Shown: positions 26,284-34,151 of the stretch, one piece after another
Position numbering within the stretch: position 1 is the stretch's first letter
Layout: the number at the start of each line of letters is the position of its first letter
Origin: Planctomycetota bacterium
Lineage (GTDB): Bacteria > Planctomycetota > Phycisphaerae > WQYP01
Direction of reading: 5' to 3'
Assembly: GCA_021798635.1 (NCBI GenBank)
Contig: JAJZGH010000009.1
Span: 1 to 39,223, forward strand
DNA: 39,223 bases
Translations under genes and position numbers: made by a program
Notes under the pieces: model-generated
What the model was told of the DNA's origin: nothing
What the model saw: only the letters and a program-made list of their open reading frames with translations
Databases searched by the model: none

Positions 26284-27276
26284 TTATCCGATGGGTTGTT
26301 GCGCGGAAGGGCTTTGATCTGGCGGGGGGGTAACGGGTAATTTTGCCGTCAGGCGGCTGTTGAGAACACCGCCGGTGATCGCCAAGGTCAATTCCACAAG
26401 AATTTGAAATACCCGCGGCAACGCCACCACGACCACCACCAGTTCCGGTGAACCTACCAGCGGTGCGATAAACAGTGCCTGCACCGCCTCGCGCACGCCT
26501 AAACCGCCCGGCAGCAGACTGAACATGCCCAAGCTGACCGATAAGGCAAATACGCCGACGAGTTCAACCGTATGCAAAATGCTCACCTGGTGCACACAGC
26601 TTACCGCCATCCACAATCCTATTCCGCCGAACAACCAGGTGGGTAAAAACATCACCACGGCATAAATCATATGTTTTAATTTAAATCGACGGCTCGGTGG
26701 AATGGCGGATTTGCCCATGGACCGCAAGGCGGTATTAATTATCCAGAAAAACACCGGCGGATAAAACAATCCCAGCAGCCCGGCCATGATCAGGCCGCAC
26801 CCCATCAGGTAAAGCGGATGATTGCGCGCTGCCACCACCAGGGCTGTGGATCCTACCAACCCGCCGGAGAGCGTGTACATGGCATTTTCCAGCAGAGTAG
26901 ACAGTAAACATGTTTCACGGGCCATGCCGGCCCGATGCGTGCGTTCCAGACGCATCAGAACCAGCAGTACCTTGCCAGGCGCGTATTTGCCCATCTGGCT
27001 GAAGGTGTAGGCTCCCAGCAGCGGCAACACGGGGCTACGGTCTCCCATGCGCCGCGCCAGCCACAGCCAGGTCAGAGCGTTGGTGGTCATAATGCCCACA
27101 AATGCCAGGGGGATAATCGCACAGTAACGCCAGTCTATATGAACGGGGTGCTGGCCCACTTTACGCCAGGTTTCCGCCAGCTTGATGCCCACAAACGTGA
27201 ACACCGCCGCCATCACAACGAGTTTAAGAATAAAAACGCTGGTCTTTTTTGTCACCGACAGCCATCCGCCTTGCAC
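26284..27276 (-). CDS. Lysylphosphatidylglycerol synthase TM-domain (UPF0104) membrane protein
   Basis: The 330-residue product is a multi-pass membrane protein of the LPG_synthase_TM/AglD/UPF0104 family. About seven to eight hydrophobic segments are present, beginning with FILKLVVMAAVFTFVGIKLAE. The family motif LLPGGLGVREA appears near residue 260, and YTFSQMGKYAPGKVLLVLMR near 95 matches the conserved G-K/R-x-x-PGK-type segment. Family members include flippase-like domains and hydrophobic-substrate enzymes, but this protein has no aminoacyl-transferase domain, so lysyl-PG synthesis is not implied. It lies upstream of ndvB on the same strand, with a 257-bp gap containing ndvB's own promoter. 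The Pro/Gln-rich C-terminal tail is probably disordered. Confidence 0.85.
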   Translation of the reverse strand: MQGGWLSVTKKTSVFILKLVVMAAVFTFVGIKLAETWRKVGQHPVHIDWRYCAIIPLAFVGIMTTNALTWLWLARRMGDRSPVLPLLGAYTFSQMGKYAPGKVLLVLMRLERTHRAGMARETCLLSTLLENAMYTLSGGLVGSTALVVAARNHPLYLMGCGLIMAGLLGLFYPPVFFWIINTALRSMGKSAIPPSRRFKLKHMIYAVVMFLPTWLFGGIGLWMAVSCVHQVSILHTVELVGVFALSVSLGMFSLLPGGLGVREAVQALFIAPLVGSPELVVVVVALPRVFQILVELTLAITGGVLNSRLTAKLPVTPPPDQSPSAQQPIG

Positions 27277-27396
27277 GTATCATCCGCCTGCCGCCCCAGC
27301 CAGGCACCGTTTCCCCCGCCCCTGGCCGCAACCGCAGAGTTTCTATTATGGCGTAAACGCTCCCGCTTGTCTGTTTATGCATCGCCCCACCCCGAA

Positions 27397-27443
27397 AAAA
27401 GGTACCTGACACCTTTTCCAAAAAAAGGTGTCAGGTACCTTTT
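27397..27443. repeat. Perfect 21-bp inverted repeat, GGTACCTGACACC type
   Basis: AAAAGGTACCTGACACCTTTT (as arm 27397-27417) is exactly complementary to 27423-27443, with a 5-nt spacer. A-runs and T-runs at the ends would give a terminator-like hairpin in either direction. Single arms of the same family occur at 37818-37843, 37944-37966 and 38067-38089. Confidence 0.85.
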
Positions 27444-27596
27444 ATTTGGTTTGGGCATCGGGAAACTTGGCGGCTGTGGGAGAGAATCCTAAATCCGACA
27501 TGGGAATATTACCTACGCGTAAATCGGGGAGGCTCTGATAGGCAGCGGCGTTGTAAACCGCGAAGATGATAAGCGTGATAGTGATGGATCACTCAT
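27442..27596 (-). other. Possible small membrane-protein gene or remnant
   Basis: On the minus strand an open frame ends at 27442 with TAA and reads ITLIIFAVYNAAAYQSLPDL, then RVGNIPMSDLGFSPTAAKFP and a short tail. Its amino-acid usage looks like a real protein with one membrane segment. It has no start codon in frame; an ATG at 27594-27596 begins MSDPS in a different frame and would join it only through a one-base frameshift. It may be a frameshifted small gene, a gene remnant, or chance. The + strand of the same stretch can form the RNA hairpins described next, which argues for caution. Confidence 0.25.
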
Positions 27597-27694
27597 GAAA
27601 GCCGATGGGGCCGGCGGGTGATCCAGACGATCCATCTTGCCCTCGCATGGCCGGTAAAGGGTGGCAGCTTCCCTCGCCGGCCATGCACTTTTTT
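27583..27694 (+). ncRNA. Candidate structured RNA with intrinsic terminator
   Basis: CATGGCCGG (27646-27654) pairs perfectly with CCGGCCATG (27677-27685); an inner AGGG/CCCT pairing extends the stem, and T6 follows at 27689-27694. This is a strong intrinsic terminator on the + strand. Just upstream, GATGGATC (27583-27590) can pair with GATCCATC (27629-27636), or GGATCAC (27586-27592) with GTGATCC (27618-27624); the two are mutually exclusive. No + strand gene lies upstream, so the terminator would end a short non-coding transcript. No known RNA family was recognised and no clear promoter was found. Confidence 0.4.
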
Positions 27695-27726
27695 ATGGCC
27701 AACGGTGGTGCGCAGCGGAAAAAAAT

Positions 27727-27761
27727 AAAGCCGCGGTCACAGGCTATGCGGCGGCGGCTTT
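27727..27761 (-). terminator. Intrinsic terminator after the DUF2203 gene
   Basis: AAAGCCGC (27727-27734) is complementary to GCGGCTTT (27754-27761). On the minus strand the stem is followed by a T-rich run from the A-tract at 27719-27726. It lies 37 bp beyond the stop of the DUF2203 gene. The flanking T-run at 27759-27765 suggests it may work in both directions. Confidence 0.75.
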
Positions 27762-27797
27762 TATTTAATTTCTCACAGCGAATCGGATCAGCAGCGT

Positions 27798-28253
27798 TTA
27801 TCCCACCGCCTGCGGTTGAAGTTCCAATTCCCGCACACTGCGACGCCCGGCAAATCCCGCACTGATGTCATGCCAGAAGTTAATCGTCGGCTCGCCAATC
27901 TGCCAGCATAAAAGTATGTCCCGGCCATTAAACCGTGACGGGAAATCCAGCAAGCCGCGAGTGGGGTCTTTGAGTTCCACGCCTACCGCGGCCAATTCCT
28001 CCAGCAGACCGCCCAACTGTTCGGTCATGTTATCAAATTGTGATTCAATGGCGTTGGCCTGCTGGGCTGATGGCTGCTCGTGGCTCGACGCCGTCTGATG
28101 CACCAGCTTGCGACGTTGCAGTTCAATGCCCTGTATGTCCGTGGCAATGCGATTGACCAGGACCAAAGCCCGCCGGGCGTCCGCCAGGGTGAAATACCGC
28201 TTGGGCGTCGGCTCCAGGGACTGTTTGTCATTATGAGGGGTTGCACGGGTCAT
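27798..28253 (-). CDS. DUF2203-family protein
   Basis: This 151-residue protein matches the DUF2203 pattern from memory: YFTLADARRALVLVNRIATDI at the start, a helical middle with ELQRRKLVHQ, then LEELAAVGVELKDPTRGLLD, FPSRFNGRDILLCWQIGEP and FWHDISAGFAGRRSV. The family is widespread, small and of unknown function; the first half is probably coiled-coil and the second a compact domain. It is soluble. A palindrome lies upstream near the expected transcription start, and a terminator follows it, so the gene appears to be its own transcription unit. The family assignment is firm but gives no function. Confidence 0.88.
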   Translation of the reverse strand: MTRATPHNDKQSLEPTPKRYFTLADARRALVLVNRIATDIQGIELQRRKLVHQTASSHEQPSAQQANAIESQFDNMTEQLGGLLEELAAVGVELKDPTRGLLDFPSRFNGRDILLCWQIGEPTINFWHDISAGFAGRRSVRELELQPQAVG

Positions 28254-28290
28254 TCTCGTATCCGCCTTTCCGGCTTAAAACTACCTTACG

Positions 28291-28310
28291 GGCGTTTGTC
28301 AGTAAACGCC
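28291..28310. promoter_or_regulatory. Palindrome at the likely DUF2203 transcription start
   Basis: GGCGTTT and AAACGCC flank a 6-nt centre (GTCAGT). On the minus strand a TATTAT at 28323-28318 lies just upstream, so the palindrome would span about +1 to +20 of the transcript, a common operator position. No convincing -35 was seen. Confidence 0.4.
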
Positions 28311-28466
28311 TCTCCCTATAATAGCCCGTCAAAATGACAAATCGGCACTTTCATTCCCGGAACTTCAAGGAATGCTGATAATAAATTCTCTGCCGAGGTT
28401 TTTTTCCGCGTTAGCGGGTATAGCACCTGCAATTTTTTTCTGTTTAAGGAGCCTGCACGGAAAGGC

Positions 28467-29549
28467 TCACGCAGTTGCGGCCGCGTCGGTCACTTTATAC
28501 GCATCGGCGGATGGTTCTTTAATCGTGGCGAGGAGCTTGTCCACGACGGCGTCCGTGTCAATTCCTTCGGCATCAGCGTTGAAATTGGTAATGATGCGAT
28601 GGCGCAAGACCGGTTTGGCCACGTGGCGAATGTCATCCGTGCTGACATTGAGCCTTCCCCGCAAAAGCGCCCGGGCCTTGGCTCCCAGAACCAGATTCTG
28701 CGCCGCCCGCGGGCCGGCACCCCACGTCAGGTAAGTGTTGATGAAGTCGGGGGCATCTTTTTCATGCGGACGCGTGGCCCGCACCAGATTTACCGCATAA
28801 TCCACCACATGATCACTGACCGGCACGCGTCGCACCAGTTTCTGAATCGCCAGAATATCCTCAGCGGAAAGCACCGCATGGGGTTCATTGCGAATATCCA
28901 TGGTGGTTTGTTTGACAATGGTTCGTTCATCCTCGCGCTGCGGGTAGCCCACTTTTACCATGAACATGAAGCGGTCCAACTGCGCTTCCGGCAACGGGTA
29001 CGTGCCCTCCTGCTCCACCGGGTTCTGCGTGGCCAGGACAAAAAACGGCTGTTGCAGAGAATAGGTTTGCCCGCCGGCGGTTACCTGATATTCCTGCATG
29101 GCCTGCAAAAGTGCCGCCTGCGTTTTGGGCGGCGTGCGGTTAATTTCATCCGCCAGAAGCATGTTGGTAAACACCGGCCCCTTGATGAAATTAAAGACCC
29201 GTTTGCCGGTCTGCGGATCTTCCTGAATGATATCGGTGCCGGTAATATCCGACGGCATTAAATCCGGGGTGAACTGAATGCGGTTAAAGTTCAGACTTAA
29301 AACCTTGGCCAGCGTGCTGATCATCAGCGTTTTGGCCAGGCCCGGCACGCCCACCAGCAGGCAGTGCCCGCGCGAAAATAACGCCAGTAAAAGCGACTCC
29401 ATCACATCCGATTGCCCGACTATGACTTTGCGGATTTCCGCCAGCATGGCTTCGCGCACCAGTTTAAGGCGTTCAACCGCGGCCATTTCCGCGCCCGCAG
29501 GGGCGGGAACTGAAGAACGTGGCCGCTCCGGGGTGGGAACTGTTGTCAT
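28467..29549 (-). CDS. MoxR-family AAA+ ATPase
   Basis: The 360-residue protein is a MoxR-type ATPase, thought to act as a chaperone that activates or assembles partner proteins. Motifs include Walker A GVPGLAKTLM (about 66), LNFNRIQFTPDLMPSDITGT, FTNMLLADEINRTPPKTQAALLQAMQE with Walker B, ATQNPVEQEGTYPLPEAQLDRF (sensor 1 region), and the C-terminal lid domain with ARALLRGRLNVSTDDI. GGAG lies 7 nt before the ATG. MoxR genes usually sit beside DUF58 and von Willebrand A-domain genes; here the next gene downstream is DUF2203, 213 bp away, so the usual partners are missing from this site. Confidence 0.93.
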   Translation of the reverse strand: MTTVPTPERPRSSVPAPAGAEMAAVERLKLVREAMLAEIRKVIVGQSDVMESLLLALFSRGHCLLVGVPGLAKTLMISTLAKVLSLNFNRIQFTPDLMPSDITGTDIIQEDPQTGKRVFNFIKGPVFTNMLLADEINRTPPKTQAALLQAMQEYQVTAGGQTYSLQQPFFVLATQNPVEQEGTYPLPEAQLDRFMFMVKVGYPQREDERTIVKQTTMDIRNEPHAVLSAEDILAIQKLVRRVPVSDHVVDYAVNLVRATRPHEKDAPDFINTYLTWGAGPRAAQNLVLGAKARALLRGRLNVSTDDIRHVAKPVLRHRIITNFNADAEGIDTDAVVDKLLATIKEPSADAYKVTDAAATA

Positions 29550-29866
29550 CCATGTACTCCCAAAAATATTATTGGCCAGGCGATGCCGGCCTGAAAATCC
29601 AACCGCTGCCGCCCGGCAATCGTGTCAAGAGTCCAACGCGCAGAAAGGCCGATTGTTGCTGTCGGTGCGCACCATCGCCTTGAACCGCTTGCCTGGCAAC
29701 TGCTAATTGTACCCGATCAATGAATCGGTGTGACAAATGTGCGGATGATAATAATTCATAATTTGCGGGGGGAGCGCAGCGCCGTTTGACCGCGACAGGC
29801 CCGTTCCGATAAACTCAGACGGGTAAGAATTTCTCCGAGGCTCTCTTAGACTACAGGGGTAAAAAA
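29550..29866. other. Divergent intergenic region with promoter for the SGNH gene
   Basis: The 317-bp gap holds no gene. A plausible + strand promoter is TTGACC (29786-29791) and TAAACT (29810-29815), spaced 18 bp. That would give a leader of about 45 nt before the PEP-CTERM hydrolase gene, which has GGGG about 8 nt before its ATG. The moxR promoter was not identified. Confidence 0.45.
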
Positions 29867-30931
29867 ATGATCAGCACACATCAGAAAAAAGGGATCGCGA
29901 TGATTCTGGCGGCGGCGGCAGGCATTAGCCTGGCCGGTAGCCGGGCTTCGGCGCTGGCCGTGTCAACACTGCCGTTTAACCAAGTGGTGGCTTTTGGTGA
30001 CAGCCTCTCGGATGTGGGCAATCTGGCTTTGGCCACGGCGGGCAGCACATCGGTTTTCCCGCCCCCGCCCCCGTATGATACCGCCGGTGAATTTACCGAT
30101 GGGCCGGACACCACGCCCAGTACGTCGATTATCGGCGTGTGGGTGCAGCAGTTGAACAACAATTTTCTGCATGACAACTACGCCGGCTTTTCTCCGCTGA
30201 CGCCTTCGCTTAGCGGCGGAACGGATTATGCGTTCGGTGGGGCCATTACCGGAAGTTCCTCCACGCCGCCGGGCCTGGCGACGCAGGTGAACATGTTCCT
30301 GACGGCCCATCCCGCCGCATCGCGCAACAATTTGTATGTTTTCTGGGGCGGAGCCAATGATATTTCCGCGGCAGCTGCGCAATCCAATCCCACGCTGGCG
30401 GGAATCGAAACCGCTGCGACCACCGCAGCGTCCAACATTGACGCGGAAATTCAGCAGATCGCCAACGCCGGCGGAAAATATTTTCTATGGGTCAACCTGC
30501 CTCCGCTGAATCTGACCCCGGCGGCCATCAGCGGGGGAGCCATAACACAGGATGTTGCGGCACTGGCCACCGCCAGCTTTAACACCGCCTGGCAGGCCGA
30601 CGTTGCCGCCCTTAACACCAGCGGTGTTCATGTTCTGGGAGAAAATGTCAACACTCTTTTTACCAACATTATCGGCAATCCGTCCGCCTACGGATTTACC
30701 AACGTGACCACCCCCGCACGGGGGCAGGTTGGCGTTAATCCCGATACGTATTTATTCTGGGGAAATAAACATCCCACGACCGCAGCCGACAAACTCCTGG
30801 CCCGGCAGTCTTACAATGATATCAACACCGCGTTCGCCGTGCCTGAACCGGCAGCTATTGTGCTGCTGGCCGCCGGGTGCGGCGGAATACTTTTGCTGCA
30901 CCGGCGCAAAAATCATCGCGCGAATTCGTAA
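29867..30931 (+). CDS. SGNH/GDSL hydrolase with PEP-CTERM sorting signal
   Basis: This 354-residue secreted protein begins with a signal peptide (basic start, hydrophobic core MILAAAAGISLAG, likely cleavage near ASA-LA). The esterase/lipase block I is VAFGDSLSDVGN with the catalytic Ser near 46; block III is FWGGAND near 162; the catalytic His is in WGNKHPTTAADKLL near 301. It ends with a PEP-CTERM signal: VPEPAAIVLLAAGCGGILLL followed by HRRK (about 325-348), which directs export and anchoring through exosortase and implies an exosortase elsewhere in the genome. Ala, Thr and Asn are abundant, as in many PEP-CTERM proteins. The substrate is unknown; an acyl ester in the exopolysaccharide matrix is plausible. 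Confidence 0.92.
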   Translation: MISTHQKKGIAMILAAAAGISLAGSRASALAVSTLPFNQVVAFGDSLSDVGNLALATAGSTSVFPPPPPYDTAGEFTDGPDTTPSTSIIGVWVQQLNNNFLHDNYAGFSPLTPSLSGGTDYAFGGAITGSSSTPPGLATQVNMFLTAHPAASRNNLYVFWGGANDISAAAAQSNPTLAGIETAATTAASNIDAEIQQIANAGGKYFLWVNLPPLNLTPAAISGGAITQDVAALATASFNTAWQADVAALNTSGVHVLGENVNTLFTNIIGNPSAYGFTNVTTPARGQVGVNPDTYLFWGNKHPTTAADKLLARQSYNDINTAFAVPEPAAIVLLAAGCGGILLLHRRKNHRANS

Positions 30932-30994
30932 GCCAAGCACATTAACCTGCGAAGCAAAACCGCAACCCCAGCGCTTCCAAAACATGCCAGATGG

Positions 30995-31030
30995 TGAATG
31001 CCGGATGCCGGATGCTAACTGCTAAATGCG
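30995..31030. repeat. Heptamer array (GAATGCC/GGATGCC/GGATGCT)
   Basis: Four to five consecutive 7-bp units of the GATGC type lie between the SGNH gene and the end of mutS. A related GAATGCTAGATGCTGAA stretch lies at 33983-33999. Confidence 0.55.
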
Positions 31031-31041
31031 GGACACCCGCG

Positions 31042-33768
31042 TCAATGCACCCCGGAATTGCGTTTCCCGGCTTGCTGGTTCAGTTGTCCCTGAAACATTT
31101 TGACCGCTTCCCAGGCCTGCATGGGGGACATGCGGTCCAGGTCCAGCGATTGCAGTTGACTGACCACCTGGGATTCCAGCGGATCAAACAACGCACTTTG
31201 CGGTGCCGCGGCGGTGGCTGCGGCCCGGGGCTTGCCGCGGCCCACATGCACGGCCAATTGTTCCATCAGTTGCCGGGCGCGCTGAATAACGCTGCGCGGT
31301 ATTCCCGCCAGACGCGCCACCTGCACGCCATAAGATCGGTCCGCGCTGCCCGGCACAATGCGGTGCATGAAAAGAATCTGATCTTCCCATTCCCGCACCA
31401 GCACATTGTAATTCATGACCGCCGGGCTGCTTTGCGCCAGTTGTGTCAGCTCATGATAATGCGTGGCAAACAACGTGCGGCAGTGCGTGGTGCCGGCCAG
31501 AAATTCGGCAATCGCCCATGCCAGGGCCAGACCATCCAGCGTGCTGGTCCCCCGGCCGACTTCGTCCAGAATCACCAGGGAATTCTCGGAAGCATGCAAA
31601 AGGATATTGGCGGTCTCGGTCATTTCCACCATAAACGTGCTGTGCCCGGCCGCCAGATCGTCGGCCGCCCCTACACGGGTAAAAATGCGATCCACCAGTC
31701 CGATGACGGCCTGCCTGGCGGGCAGATAAAACCCCGCCTGAGCCATCAGCACCAATAATGCGGTCTGCCGGATGTAGGTGGATTTCCCGGCCATATTCGG
31801 GCCGGTAATTAACTGCAGCGTCGGGCCGTCCGGGGAAAACTGGATATCATTGGGGACAAAGGCTTCTCCCAGAATCTGCTCCACCACCGGATGACGGGCG
31901 TCACTGATTTGCAGTTCGCGCCGGGTTGTGATAACCGGGCGGCAATAGTGGCGGATTTTGGCCAGATGAGCGATGGAGGCAATGACGTCCAGGCGGGCGA
32001 TCTGGGCGGCGATGGCCTGCAGGGAGTCGGATTTCCCGGCCAGGAACTCGCGTAATTGCTCATACAGATTTACTTCCAGCGCCCTGGACCGCTCCTGGGC
32101 CGTCAGCAGATCACTTTCAAATGTTTTTAGTTCGGGCGTAATGTAGCGCTCGGCATTTTTTACGGTTTGTTTCCGGATGAATTCCGGAGGAATTTTTGAT
32201 GCATGTACATGCGTAATTTCAATATAAAATCCGAAGATTTTATTGTAACCCACCTTCAGCGAGTTAATGCCTGTCCTGGCCGCCAGCTCGGATTGATAAT
32301 TGGCCAGCCACGCCCGGCTGTTGGTGGCCAGCGTGCGCAGGCGGTCGAGTTCCGCATCGCACCCATCGCGAATCACGCCGCCATCCCGCAGATGCGCCGG
32401 CGGCTCATCGGCAATGGAAGCCCGTACTTTTTCCGCAATTTCCGCAGCCGGGGCGGCCAGCGGAGCCAGTTCATCGGAAGCGCTTTCAAAAAAGCCGCTC
32501 GGTCCCGCTAAGCGCATGAGTGTCGGAAGGGTCTCCAGCGATCGCGCCAGCGCAATGAGATCCCGCGGCGTACCCCGGCGACAGCAGATGCGTGCGGTAA
32601 TGCGTTCAATATCGGCGCAATCGCTGATGACCATCCGCAGTTCATCCAGCCGCTGCTCAAGTTCCAGCATGCGCGCTACCATGGTGTAGCGCTGTTCAAT
32701 GATCGCCGGATCGCGCAGCGGAAACAACAGCCAATGCCGCAGCAACCGTGATCCCATGGGGGTTTTGGTATGATCCAAGGCCCGCACCAGCGACCCTGAA
32801 GCCGAATTGTGCCGCATGGATCGATTGATTTCCAGAGACCTTAAGGAAGTCGGATCAATAATCAGGTGGCGACGCCGTTCAAACGCCCGGGGCGGCTGCA
32901 GATGTTCCAGGGCCGCTTTTTGTGTTTCATGCAGATATGCCAGCAGACCGCCGGCGGCGCGCAGGGCCGGGTGCTGATCATCGTCATAGCCAAAGCCGGC
33001 GAAGGTCATAACATTGTATTGCTTGCGGATGCTTGCCACCGCATGATGACTGTCGAGTTGCCAGGTGGGTCGGGCGGTCAGCGTGAGTTTAACCGGATCA
33101 GATACATGCTGGACCCATTGGGGAATCTGATGGTCCGGCGCTTCGGGATAAATCAGTTCGCGCGGGCTGATGCGGGCCAACTCCTCGCGGCAGGCGGACA
33201 GGCAATCCACCAGCGTGAAAAATTTTCCAGTGGATAATTCACACCACGCCAGGGCGGCCCATTGCGTTTCAGAAGCGTTGGCCGGCGGAGCCAGCGGATC
33301 GGCGGTTGCCTGATCTCCCGGTGGGGCCGGTAGCAGCAGCATCGCGGAGAGAAAATTTTCCTCTGTGCCGTCCAGCATCGTATCTTCAGTCAGTGTGCCG
33401 GGGGTTATTAAACGCGTGACCTGCCGATCAATAACTCCCTTGGCCTGTTTGGGGTCTTCCATTTGTTCGCAGATCGCCACGCGATAACCCGCGGCAATCA
33501 TGCGTTGCAGATACCCATCCACCGCATGGTACGGCACACCGGCCATGGGAACGGCATTTTCGCCTTTGCTGCGGCTGGTTAACGCCACGCCCAGTGCCCG
33601 CGATACAACGCGGGCGTCTTCGTAAAATGTTTCGTAGAAATCTCCGATGCGAAAAAACAAAACCGCATCCGGATATTGAGCTTTATAGGTTTGATATTGC
33701 CGCATCGCGGGTGTAAGTTCCGCCGGGTCAATTGTGGCGATGTTCTGTCTGTTCAGTGGTTCACCCAT
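31042..33768 (-). CDS. mutS: DNA mismatch repair protein MutS
   Basis: MutS recognises base mismatches and small loops and starts their repair. The 908-residue product has the mismatch-reading Phe-x-Glu motif in IGDFYETF (Phe near 44, Glu near 46), the connector and lever domains, and the C-terminal ATPase with Walker A GPNMAGKSTYIRQTALL (about 656) and the LVILDEVGRGTSTLDGLALA signature. FATHYHELTQLA and the helix-turn-helix region follow. The C-terminal tail (PMQAWEAVKMFQGQLNQQ) is family-like. Its length is slightly above the usual 850-880. No clear ribosome-binding site was seen before the ATG. mutL is not in the window. Confidence 0.97.
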   Translation of the reverse strand: MGEPLNRQNIATIDPAELTPAMRQYQTYKAQYPDAVLFFRIGDFYETFYEDARVVSRALGVALTSRSKGENAVPMAGVPYHAVDGYLQRMIAAGYRVAICEQMEDPKQAKGVIDRQVTRLITPGTLTEDTMLDGTEENFLSAMLLLPAPPGDQATADPLAPPANASETQWAALAWCELSTGKFFTLVDCLSACREELARISPRELIYPEAPDHQIPQWVQHVSDPVKLTLTARPTWQLDSHHAVASIRKQYNVMTFAGFGYDDDQHPALRAAGGLLAYLHETQKAALEHLQPPRAFERRRHLIIDPTSLRSLEINRSMRHNSASGSLVRALDHTKTPMGSRLLRHWLLFPLRDPAIIEQRYTMVARMLELEQRLDELRMVISDCADIERITARICCRRGTPRDLIALARSLETLPTLMRLAGPSGFFESASDELAPLAAPAAEIAEKVRASIADEPPAHLRDGGVIRDGCDAELDRLRTLATNSRAWLANYQSELAARTGINSLKVGYNKIFGFYIEITHVHASKIPPEFIRKQTVKNAERYITPELKTFESDLLTAQERSRALEVNLYEQLREFLAGKSDSLQAIAAQIARLDVIASIAHLAKIRHYCRPVITTRRELQISDARHPVVEQILGEAFVPNDIQFSPDGPTLQLITGPNMAGKSTYIRQTALLVLMAQAGFYLPARQAVIGLVDRIFTRVGAADDLAAGHSTFMVEMTETANILLHASENSLVILDEVGRGTSTLDGLALAWAIAEFLAGTTHCRTLFATHYHELTQLAQSSPAVMNYNVLVREWEDQILFMHRIVPGSADRSYGVQVARLAGIPRSVIQRARQLMEQLAVHVGRGKPRAAATAAAPQSALFDPLESQVVSQLQSLDLDRMSPMQAWEAVKMFQGQLNQQAGKRNSGVH

Positions 33769-33814
33769 GATGATCTATTGTACCGCCTGAAGCGCCAATG
33801 CCAACTCGTGCTTT

Positions 33815-34057
33815 CCAGGTTACAGGTTACGGGTTACAGGGGACAGTTACAGGGGATAGGGGTTAGTGGTTTTAATGAGTAATGAGTAATGAATAGAAAT
33901 AAGGAGTTAGGAGTTGGACGAGGACGCAGAACCTAGGAGTTAGAAGTTAGAATGTGGAAGCGCTTCGCTTTCGCTGGGTGCAGAATGCTAGATGCTGAAT
34001 TCCAGGTTCCAGGTTCCAGGTTCCAGATTCCAGATTCCAGATTCCAGGTTCCAGGTT
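33815..34057. repeat. Cluster of heptamer arrays upstream of floA
   Basis: Five different 7-bp repeats follow one another: GGTTACA-type (33815-33862), ATGAGTA (33872-33893), AGGAGTT (33902-33916 and 33933-33950), GATGCTR (33983-33999) and TTCCAGR (34000-34057, eight units). They fill most of the 383-bp gap between mutS and floA, which holds no gene. Several reappear, inverted, at 4486-4624. Confidence 0.8.
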
Positions 34058-34068
34058 CTCGATATTTA

Positions 34069-34097
34069 TTGACACGCTGTTCCGCCGGTCCTATTGT
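34069..34097 (+). promoter_or_regulatory. Sigma-70-type promoter for floA
   Basis: TTGACA (34069-34074) and TATTGT (34092-34097) are 17 bp apart. Transcription should begin near 34104, about 48 nt before the floA ATG. The -35 box lies only 11 bp after the TTCCAGR heptamer array. Confidence 0.75.
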
Positions 34098-34151
34098 AAC
34101 GCCCTGGATTCCTGTTCGCGGGTGTGTTGGAACAATTTTCGGGGGTGCCGT

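Noticed and set aside
27560..27700. SRP RNA or a known riboswitch as identity of the structured region
   Set aside because: The GGAAGGAAGCA-like SRP tetraloop region and conserved cobalamin or cyclic-di-GMP riboswitch motifs were looked for and not found.
30991..31758. A 255-codon open frame on the + strand
   Set aside because: It overlaps the conserved ATPase end of mutS in antisense and matches no known family.
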